Notes: generated from the letters alone by a model not told the origin. Shown: positions 11,813-23,417, numbered from the stretch's first letter. The stretch is 64,000 nucleotides of DNA from Diphasiastrum complanatum (GCA_029204225.1 CM055098.1:2107106-2171105); one strand, 5' to 3'. Translations and numbers: made by a program.

Positions 11813-12129
11813 ACTCGAAGCCGTTGAAGCCATGAGGGAGACTACATCAAGTAGCCCACTGTTGGATGACGAATACCATACATAGTATTTGTAGATCTAT
11901 GGTGCATATTCAAAACATTTTAAAATCCTTGCTATGGCTCAAAATTAGATTGTTTTTGTCGTAAAACGGTGGTTGTGAGCGCAGCGGAGGCTCGATTGCT
12001 CATAGCGTAGGCGTGTAGAATGGAAACGCAACAGTTAGCAGCAGAAATATTCCTAAAAGAATTCATACAGTTTGTGCAAATGAACGACGCAATAGTGAGA
12101 CAAAAATTGCACTCTGATAAAAATATCAA

Positions 12130-12722
12130 CAGTGAGTACAATAGCTTGAAGTAATAACTTCAGCTTGTTGAGCGTGATAACTCTGCTTAAAGATAATTTC
12201 GAAAAATTAACACTTACATAGCTTGTTTCAACTAATATAGAGATTTACACGAGAGGAAATATCTTACAAGCCTTTAAGACTATTTATGATAGTCTTTGCA
12301 TATGTACAAAAGTTGGTAACCATCAACCGCCTTTGAGATATTTGTTTGTCTAGTTGTTTTTAGGGTTACTCATCCATTGGCGAAGTCGGTCAGCAAAAAT
12401 AAAAAAAAGACGAAAGTGCCTTTAAAAAAGATTTCTAAGGTATTCTAGCCACTTGGCCAGTGTGTCGCTTTTTTCGCTAAGGGACGAAAAAAGATAGAAA
12501 AGGCGAAAAAGGTGAAGGTGCCTTAAAAATGATTTCGATGGTCAGTGTGTCGCATTTTAGCGAAAAAGGCAAAAAAGACGAAGGTGCCTTTTAAAAATGA
12601 TTTCTAAGGTATAGAAAAATCTCAAAGGGAAAAATGTGAAGGCCTAAAAATATGTTGTCGGCCTTCAGTTTTTCAGGATACTTGAACAATTTGTTTTAAG
12701 GCTGAGTATAAGAAATCTAACA
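12130..12722 (-). repeat. 3' LTR of the minus-strand copia, with internal tandem repeats
   Basis: On the minus strand the polypurine tract AGGGGGAG (12723-12730) is followed by TGTTAGATTTC, the LTR start. A CATAAATAGTC TATA-like box lies near 12285. Plus-strand 12400-12605 contains three diverged tandem copies of a unit built on GACGAAGGTGCCTT, AAAAATGATTTC and GTGTGTCGC. The far end is uncertain. Minus-strand TTTTATCAGAGTGC near 12115 resembles a decayed primer site, which would put the LTR end close to 12130. Confidence 0.55.
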
Positions 12723-12729
12723 CTCCCCC

Positions 12730-14423
12730 TTAATGTGGATCCTGAAAAACTTTGATCTTCAGATTTAACATATCGTTAAATATGAGATGTTGCTCTTTTG
12801 ATAGAGCCTTTGTGAAGTAATTTGCTGTTATGTAATTTGTTCTACAAAAAATCAATACTACTTTCTTACTGTGCACTTTCTCTCTAAGGTAGTGATACCT
12901 GATTTCTATATGTTTGCTTCGAGAGTGAAATTTCGGATTGAGAGATAACGCTATTGTGCTTCGATTGCCACAATAGATTGTTGTAGGAAGTGGTTGTGGA
13001 AGATTGAGGTCTGCAAGCAGTTGCCTAAGCCAGATCGCCTCTTTGGTTGCATTTGTGGCAGCTATGTATTCGGATTCTATTGATGATGATGCAACTGAAG
13101 TCTGCCTCTGGCTGTTCCATGAGATTGGGCCTTGGTTGTATAAAAATACAAATCTAGAAGTTGATTTTCTGGTGTCGACATCTCCTGCCCAATCCGCATC
13201 TATGTAGGCTTCAAGGATATTGGCAGTTTGGCTGCCTCCATAGCAGATGCTGATAGTTGTCGTTGCTTGAATGTACTTCATGATCTTTGTTAGCGCTTTC
13301 CAATGAGCTATGCCTGGATTTGAAAAGAACTGGCTGAATGTACTGATCGAATATGCAAGGCCTGGTCGCGTGCAAATCATTGCGTACATCAGTGAGCCGA
13401 TGATGGATTGAAATGGGTAGCGCTTCATCTCCTCCTTTTCTGCCTCAATTTGAGGAAACTGTTCCTTTGATAGTTTTAGTCCAGGGTCGAGTGGAAAGAG
13501 AATGGGTTTTCGGCTGGCCATTCCATACCTTTCCAGCACGTTGTTGAGATATCGTTGCTGACTGATGAAGATTAGTCTGCTAGGTTGATCTCATTGGATT
13601 TGGATTCCGAGACAATAGTGGACTGGACCCATGTCAGTCGTCTTGTATTCATGGGCCAGCATGCACTTTGTATCCTTCATCAGATTCAGATTATTACTGA
13701 ATAAGAGTGTATCATCTATGTTTTTGAGTGATGATGATGAAGTATTCTGATACAGATTTGAAGTAAACATTCGAATCTGTTGAGTTTGGAATAAAGCCAT
13801 TCTCTATAAAAAAAAATGCATTGATCTTTTGGAACCAGGCTCTGGGTGACTGTTTCAGCCCATAGAGCGCCTTGTGAATTCTGCACACAAGGTGCTGTTG
13901 TTTGTCGTTGAGTTCATATCCCTCTGGTTGTGTCATATAGATTTCCTTTTCGATGGTTCCATTGAGGAAAGCGGTCTGGACATCCATCTGATGAACTTCG
14001 AGATCTGCTGCAACTGCAAAGGAGAGGAGTAGGTGGATCGAAGCATGTTTGACGACTGGGCTGAAGGTTTCTGAATAATCCAAATCTGAAATCTGGAAAA
14101 AGCCTTTGGCGACTAGCTTGGCCTTGTAACGATTTAGCCTTCCTTCAACATCGTACTTCGCCTTGAATATCCATTTGCATGGAATTGGGTTTCGGTCGTC
14201 TGGCAGCTCAGTGAGTGTCCATGTTTGATTCTCCAACAGAGAATCGAATTTGCGAAGTAGCAGGCCGGATCATCCATAAATCTAGATGGAAGCTGTCTGG
14301 ACCTATTCGACCTTCTGAGTTGAACTTCGGTCCTCTGATGTGGGTTGACTCGTTGAGATTCTGATTCATCTTCTGAGTCATCATTGAGAGTCTGAGTTGA
14401 ATCTCTAGTTCGGAATTGCACAA
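12730..14423 (-). pseudogene. Ty1/copia pol, RT-RNase H half, 5'-truncated
   Basis: Minus-strand reading gives the IN-RT linker (RSNRSRQLPSRF), RT blocks (WIFKAKYDVEGRLNRYKAKLVAKG, shown in parts, MDVQTAFLNG, ALYGLKQSPRAW), the catalytic loop as NIDD in place of YVDD, then RNase H (DADWAGD, SSIESEYIA, ending LNLKIKVFQDPH). Frames change near 13.7-13.8 kb and 13.55 kb. The third RNase H acid is lost: the usual CDNQSAI reads CGNRSTI. Gag, protease and integrase are missing. The left side continues through a polypurine tract into a 3' LTR, and the right side abuts a gypsy integrase end at 14.42 kb. Confidence 0.9.
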
Positions 14424-14619
14424 AGGTGACCTAGCATTGATGTATCAGAGCAAGGTCACGAAAGGCAAATTGAAATTTTTCGGCCTCGGACCCTACCAAG
14501 TAATGAAAATATTCAAGAATGGCTCAGTTCAATTGGCCACACTGGAGGGTGACCTTTTACCCACCTTGGTAAATGGTAGTCGGCTAAGGCGCTATTACCA
14601 CTTACCTCCCACTGTATAA
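14424..14619 (+). pseudogene. Ty3/gypsy integrase C-terminal end (GPY/F module)
   Basis: The last 65 or so residues of a gypsy integrase: GDLALMYQSKVTKGK, FFGLGPYQVMKI, NGSVQLATLEGDLLP and LVNGSRLRRYYHLPP before the stop. The same module closes the minus-strand integrase at 22.6 kb (LGPFKLIEV, NGSVQLQSL, RLNGSRLKKYYL). The rest of pol is cut off by the copia element to the left. It is important because a further same-strand ORF follows 1.3 kb downstream. Confidence 0.88.
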
Positions 14620-15612
14620 ACTTCATCATTTTTTTGTATGATTATTGTTTTGTCTTTCTTTGCATTTTCCCAGTTGTTTATGAACGATTCTTCTACTTGT
14701 CTGTCTTTTTGTGATATAATGTACAGGGAGTGGTGTTATGTGTAGAGAGTAGAGTATATCTAGGGATGAAAAAACAATCTACATGGTTCATGAAGTTAGT
14801 ACAGGTTACAGGTAAACGTTGAAGGCCACCAAATATAGTACTATGCAACAAAGTGAATCAACATTGGGTCCACCAAAAAAAAAAGTTCTATATTCATCAA
14901 AAAACTTTGAACTCAGTGCCAAAATCGATGTCAATGAAGGAAATACCATTTGTCAATGATCTGAACAGTTCCAAACCCTTCACTATTTAGCCCAGTAGAA
15001 CAGCACAAGTCACTAGCGGAGACAAAAGCCTCAATATCTCTCCCAAATTTCATTGTCTTGGTTCTCCTATTTGACCATGGCTAGCATACATCTTGAAAGT
15101 CTAAATTGCGTCAGGGGATCCATGAACCCTAAATCTCAGCCCTGTAGGCCAAAAATAGTAAAAATCACTTAAACCCACCTATAGGCTTGTCTTTTTAAGA
15201 TGTTGGCTTGCCCTCTTCACAGTAGACTCCTCATATTATGCTCTATTAACAATGAGTGAGGCGAACCAAGACTCTTAGCCAATTTTTGTTGGGGACCCAT
15301 TCTTAAAAAATCACTAAACAGGCTCCCCACACGTGTAAAAATGACATCATGGTTCGCCCCCTTGATATTTTGCACATCTTTCTATGCTAAAACTATTGTC
15401 CAACCGGCGAGCCAAGATGCCTAGCCAAACTCCCAAAAATAGAGATTTAGTGATTTTTGAAATTGAACTAAGTTTTTTGGCCATTTTTAGCACTATTTTG
15501 GATCCCCACACGTGTGAATGACCTGATCTTGGTTTGCCTATGTCACCATTGATCTTAGAATGTCCTTTTTAGTCGATTTGATATCTAATGTCTTGGTTTT
15601 ACCAAATTTGGA
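14620..15612 (+). other. Spacer between gypsy integrase and extra ORF
   Basis: No ORF of note. It contains one CACACGTGTG palindrome (15507-15516) and a near copy at about 15328. In the minus-strand relative at 21.7-22.6 kb the equivalent spacer carries a TTCnnGAA array, which is not seen here. Confidence 0.5.
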
Positions 15613-15644
15613 GGGGGGGGGGGGGGGGGGGGGTCTATATAAGG
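15613..15644 (+). promoter_or_regulatory. Poly-G tract (21 G) followed by TATA box
   Basis: Twenty-one consecutive G (15613-15633), then TC and TATATAAGG (15636-15644). The TATA-like box is about 285 bp before the ATG of the extra ORF and on the same strand, so it is a candidate promoter for a separate mRNA. The G run could form a quadruplex. Both roles are inference. Confidence 0.45.
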
Positions 15645-15921
15645 AGGTGGGATCCATTCAAAACTCACACTTGCTACAGACATGCTGCCGAAATTTTTTA
15701 GAAATTTTCCAGCATCCCCAAAGCAAAATCCAGCAGTCACAAAGGCCATCCATTCATTCTCAAAGCTAACCTACTAGATTTAGCAACTTTTACAGCTCTT
15801 TTTCACTTTTGAACTTGCTATTTTGGGAAAGTTAAGCACTTTTTGGGCTTAAAATTGCCAAGACGGTGAAGGAGGATAAGTGAGAGAAGAAGATCTCACT
15901 CCACACGCATCAGACGACGAA

Positions 15922-17594
15922 ATGATGGAGGAAAAGCCGACCATACTAGAACTCCTCCCGGTGCCAAAACCCTACGAGGCACGGAAATGGTGGAAATCAG
16001 GGGAGCCCCTATTGAAGACCTGCGGATATCAAAACTATTCTCCTCCTGTACGCCAATTCATGATCATTGTGGAGTATGCATTCCGCTCAACCATTCAAGA
16101 TATTTTGAGCTTCAAGTACAGGCTGAACCAAGTGACACACAACGTCTCATTTGCCACAGAAGCTCTTATGGCAATTGGCATTCCTAACAGGTCAAGGCGC
16201 ATGTCCACACACAAGACAAGGGCCATGAAAGTCGAAAAGTATATGGACATTACTAAAAAGACATGGCGCACGAATGATGGCCTATTACTTGAAGCCATCG
16301 TTGATGAAGTTCTTCAAGGAGCTGCTACCTTCGTAGTTAACTTTTTTGAGGTGGCAAGGTCAAGAAAGGCTCGCATTTCAATGACCTTCTTTATGTACCT
16401 ACTAGCTGCTATTACTGAGCTAGATGGATACAACTACAGTTGGGCTCACCTAGTCCAAGAAGAAATTTTTTAAGGCCCTTATCTCTCCAAGGAAACAGAC
16501 TGCAGTGGGACCACTTCTCACTCAACTAGCAATACACCAAGCGGGCGACCTAATTGACCCTTCAACGGACTTTTCAGCAGAATCTCCCATTGAGGCCATG
16601 TCTTCTAAGGCAAAATCTAAGAAGTCCACGACAGAGGATAAGGATTGGCAACAAGTAGTCCAACACCTTTCGGCACAAGCAGCAATCCAAGCTGCACCCA
16701 ACTCACCCAAACATCCTTTTGCCATGCAATTGGAGCTATTCCAACTAGCCCTTCAAGGCAGATAGGAGCTACTCAAGCGGAGGCCATCTTTTAAGCTTTC
16801 CCCTCTACCCCAGATTTCAACAGAGATCAACTCACCACCAAGGCACACAACTATTGAAGATCAACCTAAAGATACCGTGGTAGCAGATACTGCCAAAGAG
16901 ACTCCAGACACTCAAGGGGAAGAAATTCTCACTCTTGATCAAGGAGAAGGGTCGCCCACACACACCTATACTGGGTACCCTGATGGAGCCGACCCCTCCC
17001 GATGTGTACGATAAAAATCTGCCTTAGAACATACAAGCTCAAGCAGCCCCATCAAGAGCCATCCACACAATCCCAGATTTTGGCAAGCCACTAGAGGAGG
17101 TTGATGTCCCAGCGGCCAGTGCACTTTCTCATGTGCACGGTCTACTCAAGGATCTCAACTGGTTGTTGCAACATCACCTCCACCACCATCACCAAGTGGA
17201 GTCCGCAATGAAAGCTAAATAGGACCTTGAGCTCCACAGCCAACAATTGCAACAAGAAGCGGATCACACAAGGAAGCAGATGGCCACGATGCAACAAGAA
17301 ATGGATGCAATGAGTTCTAGCATCCAATCACACCAACAGCTGGCCTCAACATTGCAACAGGCACAAAAATACCATGATGCCCAACTCCAGGCAGAAAAGC
17401 AACGGACCTCATGCCAAATCAATATAACTCTTGGAAAAGAAGCGGTCATCAAAACTTCAAAAAAAATGTGCGACGACCAAAAACAAACGATTAATTTTTA
17501 TCTTTCAATTCCACCTCAACCAAATTCTTCTCTGGTCCCCGCAGAAACATACAATGAGCTCTTAGCCAATGTCGCGCTATACCAACAGGGTTAA
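15922..17594 (+). pseudogene. Extra ORF of a Ty3/gypsy element, downstream of integrase
   Basis: Not a gag-pol domain. The first open part (15922-16473, 184 codons) starts MMEEKPTILELLPVPKPYEA and holds blocks such as RLNQVTHNVSFATEALMAIG and ISMTFFMYLLAAITELDGYN. A frameshift leads to a Lys/Ser-rich linker (SSKAKSKKSTTEDKDWQQVV). After more stops there is a Gln-rich coiled-coil-like segment at 17230-17594 (QQEADHTRKQMATMQQEMDA), ending ETYNELLANVALYQQG. The plan of folded N-part, low-complexity middle and coiled coil parallels the minus-strand ORF at 19.1-21.7 kb. Position after integrase suggests an additional ORF of the Tat/Athila kind, possibly related to plant mobile domain-like proteins. 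Function is unknown. Confidence 0.65.
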
Positions 17595-17603
17595 TATAGA
17601 TTT

Positions 17604-18831
17604 TGTAGTGAAAAGTATCGTCCCCACAGAGGACAACGTTAGAAAGTTATGTTTTTGGGGTAATTATGGTAGGTGATTTTGAATGTTATTCTGGTTGTCG
17701 ATAGACATTAAAAAGTAACCAATATTACTTATATTTGGAATGGGTAATGTTAATGAATTTAGAACAACAATCTGGCCTCTATCAAATTGAAGGAAGCGCG
17801 TTCTACAAATGAAATGTTATCAGAGTAGTACAGCAGACTACACTCTGGCTGACTAAGGTGTCAACAGAGAATCGAGAATTGTTCGATGTATTCGCGACTG
17901 CGTAGACAATTAATTAATCAAGTTTGCAAATTATTCATTCCTAGACAATAGTCCTCAACAACTAAAGTCCAACTTAATGATTAAAGAGTATGAATGGTTT
18001 TCGAGCATGTTAGAAATTTATGTCAATGCCAATCAGGAAAACAGATCAGAGACTCATTCTGCAGACAAGGACTGTCATCTCATTTATATACATACTACTT
18101 AATTCAATGATCGTGCTAAACTACAAAAAGATAGTCATTATTCGAGTGTCGAAAAGAAAGTATTCGCGACAGATGAATAAGATGATTTTAAGACAGTTCT
18201 TTAGAGCATGCTTTACAGAAATACAGCAAACGACTGTAATTCACTAGATCGTTTGTCTGATCAGAGAGTAATTCATGAAATGCGTTAGATATTGTTAGCA
18301 GACTCAAGATCACTCACACTCAGCAGTGCGGAGAACAGAGATAAGGGAGAATAACTCACAGAACTCTATTCAGTTCTTCAATCTCTTACATAAGCATAAA
18401 CTCTTCTCTCTCGATGATCGAGACTGAAGTGTGAGATCAATATATGTTCTACGGGGCGAACAAACACACCTCTTAAACAATAGGTGCGTCGCTCCCGCGA
18501 AAGGGTCTAGTTAAGATTTAAACTGAAAATACGTTCAACTATACCATAAGAGGTATACTTAACTATGAGTTAAAGTTACTCTAGTTTAACATGTCTTTTC
18601 ATAACTAGTCGTTTCGTATGAACGACCTAGTTAAGGGTTATCCAAGGCAATGTCTTTTCCTATTAAAGGTATAGCCCTTAATTTATAAGGCAAGTACCTA
18701 GGAGATATATTCTCAGAAAATGACTTAGGCCTCTTCATGATTTATACTTAACCAACTCATATCTTCATTTTTGAGTATATTATGCCATATCTATGTTGAT
18801 ATTCAATTTTTGACATTTGCGTGGCATCACA
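17604..18831 (-). repeat. 3' LTR of the minus-strand Ty3/gypsy element, 1228 bp
   Basis: On the minus strand a purine tract GAGGAAGGGGATA (18832-18844) is followed by TGTGATGCC, and the segment ends CACTACA near 17604, giving TGT...ACA ends. It contains TATATAAATG (minus, 18081-18090). GTCCTCTGTGGGGACGATAC near its end resembles the U5 ends of plant gypsy LTRs. It sits 9 bp after the stop codon of the plus-strand extra ORF, making the two elements tail-to-tail. No second copy is in the window, so the exact ends are provisional. Confidence 0.65.
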
Positions 18832-19115
18832 TATCCCCTTCCTCAAATGTGAAACGTCCTCGTGAACATATCATCGTTATTTCGAGGATATTCAAGAAAC
18901 ATTCTTGGTCGTCAGATTTTTGTTGAGGCGAAAAAAATATTTTTTCATATGATTCGTCCTTTAGATATGTATCTTGTTGTTGCATTGAGTAGGTTGATTT
19001 TGAGTTGAAATTGTTTGAAGAAAACTGGAATCAAACTTTTAAACATCTTCAAACTGCAAAGATCTAGCTTTAGTAGCACAGATAGACATCAGCATGACAA
19101 AGACATGAATAATAT

Positions 19116-21705
19116 TTATGAATTATTCAATTCTTCATATAGTTTCTGAGCTAGCTCGAAGTTTTGTTGAGCTTCGATCAACAACAAATCTTGTTTGGAT
19201 TTTGTATATCGGCCAACTAGGAGGTTGCCAAATTCTTCTAGTTTAATAGGAAGTAATGTTCCATCGAACAACTCCTGAGTCAACTTTGTATCTTCGTCTG
19301 AATCACTTCGTAGAGTGATTTCTTCACAGTATCGAACTGAGAATCTAATAAAATTGCTTTTAACATAAAGATTTTGAACAAAAAATAATGTCTTTGTCGC
19401 AAAGGTACCAAACTGCCAAAATGAATATGTACAAAATTGCTTATATCTGAATGACTTCCTTCTATCCTGCAGATTATGTCGAATCTTCGCAAAATAGTCT
19501 GCAAGGTTCCGCTCCCAATCCACATATAGACTGAAGTCTGGATACGCCATATTAATGTTGATCAGCAACCCTGCGTCGTCGAATGCGCCTAAATCCGCAA
19601 TAGCTTTGGGTTTGTATAATTGAAACTACGACTTTCGCTTCCAAAAATGTCGCTTATTGTCTTCGTTCTGCAAAAATTGAAGTTCTTTGATGCGAATGTA
19701 TTCAAGAGCATACATAGCCGAAGAGCCTATGTATAACTCTACTGACCCGAAAGGCAGGACTTTAAACTTTCCTTGGATTATGCCCCAGCAAAGACATCCT
19801 TTCTGCTCGATAGAAAGCTGGGCCCATAACTAGAGAAAGTCTTCCTTCTCCCATGGTCGCTTCCAATCGTCGAAGGCGATGCCTACTGCGCCTGGTAGCA
19901 TCATATAATCCATACGCCATTGTAATTCAATGTTAAAAGCAGGTGGACACCATTTCCAGAAGCGTTCAACAAATGCACAGAATCTGTCAGCACATATTTT
20001 CGACTGATTCCGCCGCATTCGTTTTGGCTATGTAGATGCAGTTGCCAAGTCCTGCGTTTGCAACTTAGCAGCCAACTTTTGATCTTCCATTTGTTGTTGG
20101 AGATCTGACAGCTCCTGTTCGAGCTTGTCAATCTTTGCGACTGCTTCCAGATACTCGGGATGGTCTGAGGCTCCGGTGCAGGCAGGCACAGATGGAGTTT
20201 GCTATATAAGGTTATCAAATCTGAGTAGGGCCTAAAGGTACTCGTCATGTGCATCTGGTCCGCTGCAAGATGGGGTAGCTTCACTCGAAAACTCCCTTAG
20301 CTCCGCCAATTTTTCCTCAACAAGAGCCTTCGAATCCTCGAGTGATTGCAGGAACTCAAGTCAAAAATTGTCGAGCATCTGATCTCGGAGCTGGTTTAGC
20401 TTCATGAGGTCGACTGTAACAGACCCTGTATTGGAGCATACCGAGAGAGCAGCTTCTGCCTTCAGTCTTCTCATTCGCTCCTCTTGGAAATGTTTATGGA
20501 GCGCGACATTATGTTGATTTGCAGCTGTCAGTTGCTGCTTTAAAGAATAATTTTGAGTCTGATAATTATCAGACTTGGCCTCAATCACCTTATTGATCTA
20601 TTTTAAAGAATCAGCTTCCTTTATTAAGGTTTCAAGCTGTGTGTCGAGAGAACGATTTTTTTCAATCAGCTTCGTGTTGTCTGATTCGAGCGAATCAATC
20701 TTCTCGAAAGATGCCTTGAGATCCTCTTGGCATCTTCTTTCTGAGTTGACAAATTTCATCGTAAGTTGTTGATGATACTTGTCCAACTCATACACTTCAG
20801 CCACTAGGTCTTTGGCTTTCTCGGTCATAGTGCGAAACCACTGGGATTGGTCGCCTGGTTGTTTTTCATCTGCCACAGGTGCCCCAGTGTCGCCTGCAGT
20901 AGTTGTTTGTCTTTTGTCTGAGGTATCACACTGAGTTGTGTCATCGTCAGAGGAGGAGGTCCTCGGCTGCTTCTGAGATGTGGAAGCAGATGCGTGCTGT
21001 GAAGAATCAACAGCAGCAGCAGCTCCATCAGTCTCCATTGCCACAACTGGAACTGGTTCCGACTGGGATGGTGCAGCATCAATGTCCATAGCAGTGGTAG
21101 CTGCCACTTCGACGGCTGGTGCAATTTGAGTAACGAGGCCGAAAAGATCAATTGGCTTGGGGGCCAACATCCTTCCTGTCAATAATGTTTTTTCCTTGCT
21201 CATTCAAAATGTCGAAATGGGCACATAGCCGAGAGACATGTGCTCCAACTCCAGAAATTTTTTGGTGCTTGATCCAGCGCAAAAATGCTTTATATGTAAT
21301 AGTGTCGAAACAAACCGGATTTCCCGCAAGTGCGTCTAAGATGTAACCAAAATTTTGCACTGAAATCGTCGCATCAGCATCCGTCAAAAAGAGTACTTGG
21401 TTCGCATATTTACAAAACATTTTAAATGTGGTATCACGAATCATAGAGATCTTGTACCCCTTCGTGGGTACGAAGCAATTGGTAAGGAAGTGGGTAGCTT
21501 CATCCACCGAATCCTTATTTGTTGAGATCATCTTCCCATCCATCGATAATCCAAGGGCTGTGCAGAACAAGTCTTCAGAGATAGTGAAGAATTTGGCTCG
21601 TACATGGACTTTGAAATCCACCTCCGAAATGGAATGAATGGAGTTGACAAACTCTGTACTGACTTCGGAGAGGATGATGGAGGGGTCCACTTTCAAATTA
21701 CCCAA
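19116..21705 (-). pseudogene. Extra ORF of the minus-strand Ty3/gypsy element, about 860 codons, decayed
   Basis: One reading frame from about 21203 to 19116 plus a second frame from 21705 to 21148, joined by a frameshift near 21.15-21.2 kb; about half a dozen stops lie inside. N-terminal part: VDFKVHVRAKFFTISEDLFC then TALGLSMDGKMI, reminiscent of plant mobile-domain/transposon-associated domains. Next is a Ser/Thr/Asp-rich linker (21.1-20.85 kb), then a long coiled coil (ELDKYHQQL, SERRCQEDLKASFEKIDSLE). The C-terminal part has IKLEEFGNLLVGRYTKSKQD and ends AQKLYEELNNS. It follows the integrase on the same strand and ends 270 bp before a purine tract and LTR. Function is unknown; a structural or envelope-position protein is possible. 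No signal peptide or membrane span is evident. Confidence 0.7.
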
Positions 21706-22123
21706 CCTGCATCAATCCAAAAAGGACTGGATGGATGCTAGGCAGATTCATACGCGTGCTTTCCAGATGATGTTAGAGCTTGAACTAGATCCATAAGCCA
21801 TTGTTCGAATTTTTTCACAAAAGCTTGTAGATTCCAATAGGTCGCAAATGAATGCTTTGATCGCAAAGAGAATGTGCACAGGAAAGCATGAAATCGCAGA
21901 CAGAAAGTGTAAGGAAGAAAAATGAAAAATAACTCTGATATGCAGTAGCGGTGTGGAAGGGATGATGACATGGCATGGTGACTTGACGTCTGGCACTTCC
22001 ATTTATGGAGTACGTACATGGGTCAGTGTTTGAAACTATGATTTGACATATCGATCTTTAATGACGGAAGACTGTTTTAAATAAATTAAGGAAAAACAAT
22101 ATCGGTTTTGATATGTGAGCGTA

Positions 22124-22151
22124 CACACGTGTGAATAATGAGGATCACGTG
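22124..22151. promoter_or_regulatory. CACACGTGTG and CACGTGGC motifs
   Basis: Two G-box cores, CACACGTGTG (22124-22133) and CACGTGGC (22146-22153), lie between the TTCnnGAA array and the extra ORF. They could add bZIP/bHLH input to a promoter for that ORF. This is inferred from motif and place only. Confidence 0.4.
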
Positions 22152-22194
22152 GCCATCATCTTTAATAGAGAGATATAAAAAGTAGGTAGATAGA

Positions 22195-22518
22195 TTCTTG
22201 AAAGATACTAGAAAGTTTCTAGAATGTTTCGTGAAACATTCTTGAGAGATTCTAGAAAATGATACAGAACTTCACGAAAAATTCTTGAAAATGTTAATGC
22301 TAGAAAAATTCTTGAAAGAAAAAAAAAGATGACAAGTTTCAGTTCACAGTTAGAGTGTCACAAAAGTTTCTCGAAAAGTTCTCGAAAATACTTTGAAAAA
22401 TAACTTAAAAAATTTGAGAGAAGACAAGAAAAATTCTCGAAAAATTCACGAAACAGTTTGAACAAATGTTGAACAATGATAGAAAAGTGCACAAAAATTT
22501 CTAGAAAATTTTCTAGAA
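22195..22518. promoter_or_regulatory. Array of 13 TTCnnGAA palindromes (heat-shock-element-like)
   Basis: Exact TTCnnGAA sites begin at 22195, 22217, 22228, 22250, 22271, 22282, 22309, 22368, 22379, 22434, 22445, 22499 and 22511; a near copy TTCTTGAG is at 22239. Many are spaced exactly 11 bp (22217/22228/22239/22250, 22271/22282, 22368/22379, 22434/22445), one helical turn. TTCnnGAA is the inverted-pair unit of plant heat shock elements; canonical arrays step by 10 bp, so these carry a one-base wider gap. The array lies between the integrase stop and the extra ORF of the minus-strand gypsy element, where a promoter for that ORF would be expected. Confidence 0.75.
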
Positions 22519-22602
22519 AAGAAAAAAAAAAAAAGTCGCAAACATTATCAGAAAAATACTAGAAAATAATAAGAATAAAAATAAATAAATAAAAATTTTT
22601 GG

Positions 22603-23415
22603 TCAAAGGTAGTATTTTTTTAGTCTGGACCCGTTAAGACGTGTAGGTATCAGTTCCCCTTTAAGTGATTGAAGTTGCACAGAACCATTGTCACATACCT
22701 CTATGAGTTTAAAAGGTCCAAGCCATCGCATATGGAGTTTTTCTGGGAACTTTTGATGGCGACTGTCATATATCAGCACATAATCATTAATTTTAAGACC
22801 ACATTTGTTTATATGACTGTCGTATTTCTTCTTTTTTTGTTCCTGGATTTCCTTCGTTAATTTTTGTGAAGACTCACGAGCTTCAGCTAGTTCTTCAATA
22901 TTAGTCAACCTTTCGTTTATAGAGTCTGCATTTGTTCGTTGAGCTTGGATACGAGAAGTTTTGACCTCAAATTCAATTGGCAGAATAGGATGCATACCAT
23001 ATGTCAGAAAATATGGTGTCGATTTCGTCGTGATTTTCTCTGTATTACGATAAGCCCAAAGAACTGATGGTAGTTTCTGATCCCAATCCGTTGCGTGTGC
23101 GATAGTAATTTTAGTCAAGATCTTACATAAAATTTCATTAGCTCTTTCTGTCAACCCGTTTGCTTTTGGATTATACGGTGTAGTTTTTCTGTGTTTGATA
23201 AGGAAATAAGTTGTCAGCAACTGTATAGTGTCATTTAAAAAATGTGTACCTCGGTCACTTACTAGTTCGAGTGGACAACCATATCTGGTGATAATACTTT
23301 TGAATAAGAACGTCGCGACAGTTTTTGCATCATTTCTTTTTGTCGCCTCTGCTTCCACGTTCTTTGTAGCATAATCCGTTGCAACTAGAATATATCGACA
23401 TTTCGTATGTCGGGT
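22603..23415 (-). pseudogene. Ty3/gypsy integrase core and C-terminus
   Basis: The minus-strand frame starts within the core and keeps all three DDE acids: the Asp of VATDYATKNVEAEA, the Asp of ELVSDRGTHF and the Glu of NGLTERANEIL. It continues with WDQKLPSVLWAYRNT, the STPYFLTYG block, and the GPY/F module ending NGSRLKKYYL. No stop interrupts it from about 23400 to 22603, the best preserved gypsy frame in the window. RT, RNase H and the zinc finger upstream are missing because an LTR-like repeat abuts at about 23418. The extra ORF follows on the same strand 0.9 kb downstream, separated by the TTCnnGAA array. Confidence 0.9.
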
Positions 23416-23417
23416 AA

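Noticed and set aside
15560..15769. Open frame with a poly-Gly run
   Set aside because: Produced by the poly-G tract; no start context, no homology.
21738..22019. Possible first exon of the minus-strand extra ORF (MAYGSSSSSNIIWKAR)
   Set aside because: Joining it to the main ORF needs a 47-bp intron, shorter than plant introns normally are; a frameshift is as likely.
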